A stretch of 64,000 nt of DNA, from assembly GCA_949299455.1 (NCBI GenBank), contig CASGAN010000001.1, forward strand, positions 124,001 to 188,000, given 5' to 3'. Of the stretch, positions 60,273-64,000 are shown piece by piece. Both the position numbers and the translations under genes were made by a program. Source of the stretch: an uncultured Oscillospiraceae bacterium. GTDB taxonomy: Bacteria; Bacillota; Clostridia; Oscillospirales; Ruminococcaceae. Each line of letters opens with the position of its first letter. The first letter of the stretch is position 1. The notes beneath the pieces were generated by a model, which worked only from the letters and a program-made list of their open reading frames with translations, searched no databases and had not been told where the DNA came from.

Positions 60273-60733
60273 AAAAGACCCTCCATCTGCTGTTTTAATC
60301 GCTTGCGGGCAGCCGACAGCCGTGTCCGCACCGTTCCCGCCGGCATCGAAAACATCTCGGCCAGCTCGTTTGACCGATAGCCGTATAAGTACCGCATAAC
60401 AAACAGCACACGGTCCTGCTCCGGCAGGCAGGAAAGCAGCGTTTCCATCTCCACGCGGGAAAACGACTCGTCCTCGACGGGAACCGGCATGATCTCGTCG
60501 GTGAGTGATTCGCGCGCAGATTTGCGAATCTGATCGATGAACAGATGCTTTGCCGTGCGAAAAAGCCAGCTTTTTTGCTGTTTTTCTTCCATCGTACAAA
60601 GCTGTGCTTCGTGCTGCATCGCACGCAGAAACGTTTCCTGTGCAAGATCCTGCGCCTGTGCATCGTTTTGCGTCATCGTGCGGCAAAAGCCCAGTACACT
60701 TTGATACTGCTGATCAAGCAGTTCTTCGATCAT
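60269..60733 (-). CDS. ECF-type RNA polymerase sigma factor
   Basis: This 154-residue protein has region 2 (about 10-75, with AQDLAQETFLRAM) and region 4 (about 100-150, with LPEQDRVLFVMRYLYGYRSN and EMFSMPAGTVRTRLSAARKR). It directs RNA polymerase to a limited set of promoters. The start at 60733 follows GGAGGTG. No anti-sigma gene with a membrane segment lies next to it. A site matching the ECF pattern lies upstream, so it may control itself. Confidence 0.9.
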   Translation of the reverse strand: MIEELLDQQYQSVLGFCRTMTQNDAQAQDLAQETFLRAMQHEAQLCTMEEKQQKSWLFRTAKHLFIDQIRKSARESLTDEIMPVPVEDESFSRVEMETLLSCLPEQDRVLFVMRYLYGYRSNELAEMFSMPAGTVRTRLSAARKRLKQQMEGLL

Positions 60734-60768
60734 AAACGCCACCTCCGTTTCCTTTTCGGTTTCATCTA

Positions 60769-60799
60769 TAAAACGTTTGAGAAAGCAAAACTGTTTGCC
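60769..60799 (-). promoter_or_regulatory. Possible ECF-type promoter of the sigma operon
   Basis: On the minus strand, GCAAAC ends in AAC (60793-60795), and CGT (60773-60775) follows 17 bp downstream, the AAC-N16/17-CGT pattern of ECF promoters. Confidence 0.35.
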
Positions 60800-60825
60800 T
60801 GTTTTATAAAAAATTTTTTCTGTGA

Positions 60826-60855
60826 AAGAAAAAACCCGCGCACCGGCGGGTTTTT
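60826..60855 (-). terminator. Terminator of the URO-D-like gene
   Basis: AAAAACCCGC (60830-60839) pairs with GCGGGTTTTT (60846-60855), with a T-run on the minus-strand side. Confidence 0.8.
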
Positions 60856-60863
60856 GCTGCTGT

Positions 60864-61985
60864 TTATTCTTCGATGCCCTGTTCGGCACGGATTTTTGCG
60901 TTATATTCATCGACGATTTTGCCGACCAAACGAATGCGCTCGATGTCGCCGGTCGAGGAAATCTCGTCGGAGATGCCGAGAATCAGGTTCGGTGCAAACA
61001 TATCGAGAATCTTGTGCACGCAGTCGACAAGCACTTCCTCCGGGAATTCCTCGTCAAAATAGACCGCCGGAATGCCGTCGAGCAGGAACATATCACCTAA
61101 GTACTCGTGTGCTTCCTCGAGTGTAACGTCGCCCTGCGGCTTCGGTGTAATCGCCTCGATACCGTCAAGTCCTGTTTCGCGGTAAAATTCCATCAGACCG
61201 CGGTTATCGCCGTCAAAGTGCGAGCAGATGAACTTGCCGGCTTTGTGCAGACGCTCGGTGCGGAGCTTATACTCCGGCAGAACGTACTGCTCAAACAGCG
61301 ACGGCGAGAGTGTACCGGAATGGATGTTGTCGCCGAAGTTGATGATGTTGATCGGGAACTCGTTGATGACGTCGATTAAACGGAAATGACATTCGCGCAG
61401 TGCATCAAAATATGCTTCGACGGTTTCCGGATAGTCAATCGTTGCATAGACGGCTTCCTCAACGCCCATCAAATCGATATACAGCCGCTGCATCGACACA
61501 CGCGGCATGAAGATGGTCGGTGCACCCAGGTCACCCCATTCCTCATGGACGCGGTCGAACACCTCCTGCGAAAACGCCCAGTTCGTATGCTCTTCGATAT
61601 AAGTGAAGATTTTTAAATCCTCTTCGGTGCAGACCCACTCTTTTGTGACAAGCTTTGCCCAGCTCGACGGAGTGGTCTTTAACTGCTGGGTGACTGTGCC
61701 GAGCGGTGTTTCAAAGTAGTTTGTGCGGATGTCGCCCTCATCTTTAAAATAGGTGCGGATCGTGTCGTCATACACCGGATAGAAGCAGTCGTTGTATTCG
61801 TAAATACGCGCCGAGCAGCCGAGTTCCCGGTAAATCTCCGGTTTTGTCATGCCCTCGTATTTTCCGGGCAATTTGCCGTCGGCAAACAGTTTGTCGTCGA
61901 TCCAGCACTGAATACGCGGCTGCCAGATCACCTGTCCGTGCGCACGTTTAAAGCACACATCCTCGTGCAGTTTTGCAAAATTCAT
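60864..61985 (-). CDS. URO-D-superfamily protein
   Basis: This 373-residue protein belongs to the uroporphyrinogen-decarboxylase-like superfamily, with the SGTLSPSLFEQYVLPEY segment, FICSHFDGDN and GLDGIEAITPKPQGD near the C-terminal half. It has no heme gene nearby. It differs from the 32888-34117 protein in lacking the paired cysteines, so the two are not recent duplicates. Its substrate is unknown; methyl transfer is one option. AAGAGGG lies upstream of the ATG. Confidence 0.75.
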   Translation of the reverse strand: MNFAKLHEDVCFKRAHGQVIWQPRIQCWIDDKLFADGKLPGKYEGMTKPEIYRELGCSARIYEYNDCFYPVYDDTIRTYFKDEGDIRTNYFETPLGTVTQQLKTTPSSWAKLVTKEWVCTEEDLKIFTYIEEHTNWAFSQEVFDRVHEEWGDLGAPTIFMPRVSMQRLYIDLMGVEEAVYATIDYPETVEAYFDALRECHFRLIDVINEFPINIINFGDNIHSGTLSPSLFEQYVLPEYKLRTERLHKAGKFICSHFDGDNRGLMEFYRETGLDGIEAITPKPQGDVTLEEAHEYLGDMFLLDGIPAVYFDEEFPEEVLVDCVHKILDMFAPNLILGISDEISSTGDIERIRLVGKIVDEYNAKIRAEQGIEE

Positions 61986-62045
61986 GATAAAAAACCCTCT
62001 TTTCTTTCCGTTCCCTGTCCCGGCAGCTGCCGGAAATTTGTTTTC

Positions 62046-62074
62046 ATTGTAACAAAATCAATATGTAAACACAA
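62046..62074 (-). promoter_or_regulatory. Promoter of the URO-D-like gene
   Basis: On the minus strand, TTGTGT (62069-62074) and TACAAT (62046-62051) have a 17-bp spacer. Confidence 0.55.
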
Positions 62075-62126
62075 GCAAAGCCGCCCGTTTTTTCTTGGAC
62101 GAATCTTTCAACATTTTGGCTCAAAG

Positions 62127-62155
62127 TTGACAAAGCGCATGGTGTGCCGTATCAT
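62127..62155 (+). promoter_or_regulatory. TetR gene promoter
   Basis: TTGACA (62127-62132) and TATCAT (62150-62155) have a 17-bp spacer. Confidence 0.7.
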
Positions 62156-62184
62156 AAAAACGAACGAAGCAAAGGAGCAGTGTC

Positions 62185-62772
62185 ATGGCAAAAAAATCAT
62201 CGCGCAACACAAAGGGAAAAATCATCACCGCCGCATGGAAGCTGTTTTATGAACAGGGCTATGAGAACACAACCGTCGAGGAGATCATCGCCGAATCCGA
62301 AACGTCAAAAGGCTCGTTTTATCACTATTTCGAGGGCAAGGACGCACTGCTCTCGTCGCTTTCTTACCTGTTCGACGAAAAATACGAGGAGCTGTCCGCC
62401 CGTTTTCCCGAGGGGATGCGTCCGTTTCAAAAGCTTTTATGGCTCAACGAGGAGCTGTTTTCCATGATCGAATCGCAGATTTCACTCGACCTGCTCGCAC
62501 GGCTTTATTCCTCCCAGCTCATCACCAAGGGTGAAAAGCACCTGCTCGATCACAACCGGTTTTACTATAAGCTTCTGCGCCAGATCATGCTCGAGGGTGT
62601 TTCCTGCGGCGAGCTGTCGGCGGAGTTTTCCGTCAACGAAATGGTGCGGTGCTATGCCATGTGCGAACGGGCACTCTTGTATGACTGGTGTATCTCGAGC
62701 GGTGACTATTCGCTGTGCCGCTATGCCAAGACAATGATGCCGATTTTTTTGTCCGGATTCCGGTTAAAATAA
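62185..62772 (+). CDS. TetR-family transcriptional regulator
   Basis: This 195-residue protein has the TetR helix-turn-helix in residues 10-57 (TTVEEIIAESETSKGSFYHY), followed by a helical ligand-binding domain. It usually represses nearby genes until a small ligand binds. It lies 180 bp before the sodium symporter gene and divergent from the URO-D-like gene, so either may be its target. AAAGGAG precedes the ATG. The ligand is unknown. Confidence 0.92.
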   Translation: MAKKSSRNTKGKIITAAWKLFYEQGYENTTVEEIIAESETSKGSFYHYFEGKDALLSSLSYLFDEKYEELSARFPEGMRPFQKLLWLNEELFSMIESQISLDLLARLYSSQLITKGEKHLLDHNRFYYKLLRQIMLEGVSCGELSAEFSVNEMVRCYAMCERALLYDWCISSGDYSLCRYAKTMMPIFLSGFRLK

Positions 62773-62856
62773 TTGCATTCATTTTCGTCAAAAAGTTCGT
62801 ACAGTTTAAAAAATACAGGTTTTATCGGTGTTTATACCGGTTTTCAAATGAAATTT

Positions 62857-62914
62857 ATAGACTGTCGTACAGACTTTGTTCTGTATTGCAGTCTATTTTT
62901 GTTTATGATATACT
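62857..62914 (+). promoter_or_regulatory. Symporter promoter with a 40-bp dyad operator
   Basis: TTGCAG (62886-62891) and TATACT (62909-62914) are 17 bp apart. The dyad 62857-62896 has nested arms: ATAGACTG / CAGTCTAT (62857-62864, 62889-62896) and TACAGA / TCTGTA (62868-62873, 62880-62885). It overlaps the -35, a repressor position. Confidence 0.65.
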
Positions 62915-62951
62915 GTCTTCATTGTTTACGAATTTAAAGGAGCAAAGTATT

Positions 62952-64000
62952 ATGACGAGTGAACAGATCTACATGCTGATTGCGATTGCCGTCTATCTGG
63001 CGGGCATGCTTTTAATCGGCATCTGGTGTTCCAAAAAGAACAAAACGGCTGGGGACTTTTATTTGGGCGGCCGGAAATTAGGCCCGTTTGTCACAGCAAT
63101 GAGCGCCGAAGCCTCCGACATGAGCAGCTGGCTTTTGATGGGACTTCCGGGACTTGCGTATTTAACAGGCGTTGCCGATGCCGGCTGGACCGCGATCGGC
63201 TTGGCAGTCGGCACGTACATAAACTGGCTGATCGTCGCAAAACGGCTTCGCCGCTATTCGAAAATTGCAAACGATTCGATCACGATTCCCGACTTTTTCA
63301 AAAATCGTTACCGCGACAACAGCCGGACACTGCTTTGCTTGTCTGCGCTTGTGATTCTTGTCTTTTTTGTGCCATATACGGCGTCGGGCTTTGCCGCATG
63401 CGGAAAGCTGTTTTCGAGCCTGTTTGGCATTGACTATTTCTGGGCGATGATATTAAGCGCCGTCGTCATCGTCGGTTATACGATCACCGGCGGATTTTTG
63501 GCTGCAAGCACCACCGACTTCATCCAGAGCATCGTCATGACTGTGGCGCTGTTTGTAGTGGTCGGGTTCGGCGTTTCGGTTGCCGGAGGATTCGAGGCAG
63601 TGTTTGAAAACGCAAAAGCTCTCCCAGGGTATTTAAGCATAACCGCCACCTATTCTCCCGCTTCCGGCGCCGCACAATCGTATCCGATTTTAAACATCAT
63701 CTCCACATTTGCGTGGGGTCTCGGTTACTTCGGTATGCCGCATATTCTTCTGCGCTTCATGGCGATCGACGACGAGAAAAAACTCCCGCTCTCCCGCCGG
63801 ATCGCTTCCGTTTGGGTTGTCATCACACTGGCTGTCGGCGTGTTGATCGGCGTCATCGGCGTTTCGATGAGTGCTGCCGGCGCACTCCCGACACTTGACG
63901 GCACTTCCTCGGAAACGATTGTCATTCAGATCGCCAACCTCTTGAGTAAAAACGGTGTGCTGGCCGCACTGCTCGCCGGCACAATTTTGGCAGGCATTCT
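62952..64000 (+). CDS. putP: Sodium/proline symporter-like protein, 3'-truncated by the window
   Basis: A sodium:solute symporter imports proline with sodium. The visible 349 residues start MTSEQIYMLIAIAVYLAGML, have several membrane segments, and the family features AMSAEASDMSSWLLMGLPG (substrate/sodium binding), DFFKNRYRD and the FGMPHILLRFMAI segment. These favour PutP over other SSS members. The ATG at 62952 follows AAAGGAG. The gene runs past the window end. It is controlled by the dyad-bearing promoter and perhaps the upstream TetR protein. Confidence 0.88.
   Translation, partial: MTSEQIYMLIAIAVYLAGMLLIGIWCSKKNKTAGDFYLGGRKLGPFVTAMSAEASDMSSWLLMGLPGLAYLTGVADAGWTAIGLAVGTYINWLIVAKRLRRYSKIANDSITIPDFFKNRYRDNSRTLLCLSALVILVFFVPYTASGFAACGKLFSSLFGIDYFWAMILSAVVIVGYTITGGFLAASTTDFIQSIVMTVALFVVVGFGVSVAGGFEAVFENAKALPGYLSITATYSPASGAAQSYPILNIISTFAWGLGYFGMPHILLRFMAIDDEKKLPLSRRIASVWVVITLAVGVLIGVIGVSMSAAGALPTLDGTSSETIVIQIANLLSKNGVLAALLAGTILAGI

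Noticed and set aside
60141..60686. A 181-codon minus-strand frame
   Set aside because: Most of it overlaps the ECF sigma gene in another frame; only the last 43 codons, from ATG 60272 with a ribosome site, are accepted.

Overview
The window looks like chromosomal DNA of a Gram-positive, anaerobic member of the Clostridia, most likely a gut Oscillospiraceae/Ruminococcaceae-type organism. The grounds are strong AGGAGG-type ribosome sites, sigma-A promoters with 17-bp spacers, pyruvate:ferredoxin oxidoreductase, a type VII (WXG100) secretion locus, tRNA genes that encode CCA, and a roughly balanced base composition. The genus assignment is inference. No insertion sequence, integrase, phage module or CRISPR array was seen.

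Layout. 1-9.6 kb is housekeeping: an XRE regulator pair, a PRK06851-like ATPase, RNase P RNA, a TPP riboswitch controlling a thiamine transporter (thiT), RNase HI, a nifS-nifU-mnmA operon for sulfur transfer to tRNA, and a short operon of a receiver-like protein, an SDR enzyme and a HAD phosphatase. 9.6-28.7 kb is the main accessory system, a type VII-like secretion locus in two minus-strand operons around a plus-strand regulator. The left operon encodes an EssC/YukBA ATPase with an FHA domain, a YukD/EsaB protein, two small helical proteins, a second FHA protein with a charged repeat helix, a Ser/Thr kinase with a membrane segment and TPR tail, a zinc-ribbon/TPR/LRR protein with repeated TVLL threonine motifs, a vWA protein and a zinc-ribbon membrane protein. 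The right operon encodes three WXG100 proteins, a small helical protein, a lipoprotein and a lipase-like protein whose C-terminus looks like a secretion-targeting helical domain. Both operons have promoters of identical geometry with the same direct-repeat box upstream of -35. EssA, EssB and EsaA were not recognised.

28.8-38.1 kb is carbohydrate metabolism: KDPG aldolase, KDG kinase, an alpha-L-rhamnosidase, a uroporphyrinogen-decarboxylase-like protein, a DUF1275 membrane protein with a divergent LysR regulator, galE and a sugar nucleotidyltransferase. 38.2-45.4 kb carries surface and secreted proteins, including three tandem paralogous lipoproteins behind a promoter covered by a perfect 14-bp inverted repeat, plus a MutT-GNAT fusion, a Dabb protein and a HAD phosphatase. 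45.5-49.0 kb is a full-length nifJ.

49.2-57.3 kb has three small coupled genes, a tRNA cluster (Met, Glu-UUC, Glu-CUC), two DNA-repair genes (alkD-like, nfo), a TIM-barrel protein, a thioesterase, an aldo/keto reductase, fchA-folD and a VanY-type carboxypeptidase. The FolD lacks the lysine needed for cyclohydrolase activity and sits next to FchA, which can supply it. 57.3-64 kb holds a TasA/camelysin-like surface gene broken by a one-base frameshift, an ECF sigma operon, another uroporphyrinogen-decarboxylase-like gene, a TetR regulator and the start of a PutP-type sodium symporter behind a 40-bp dyad operator.
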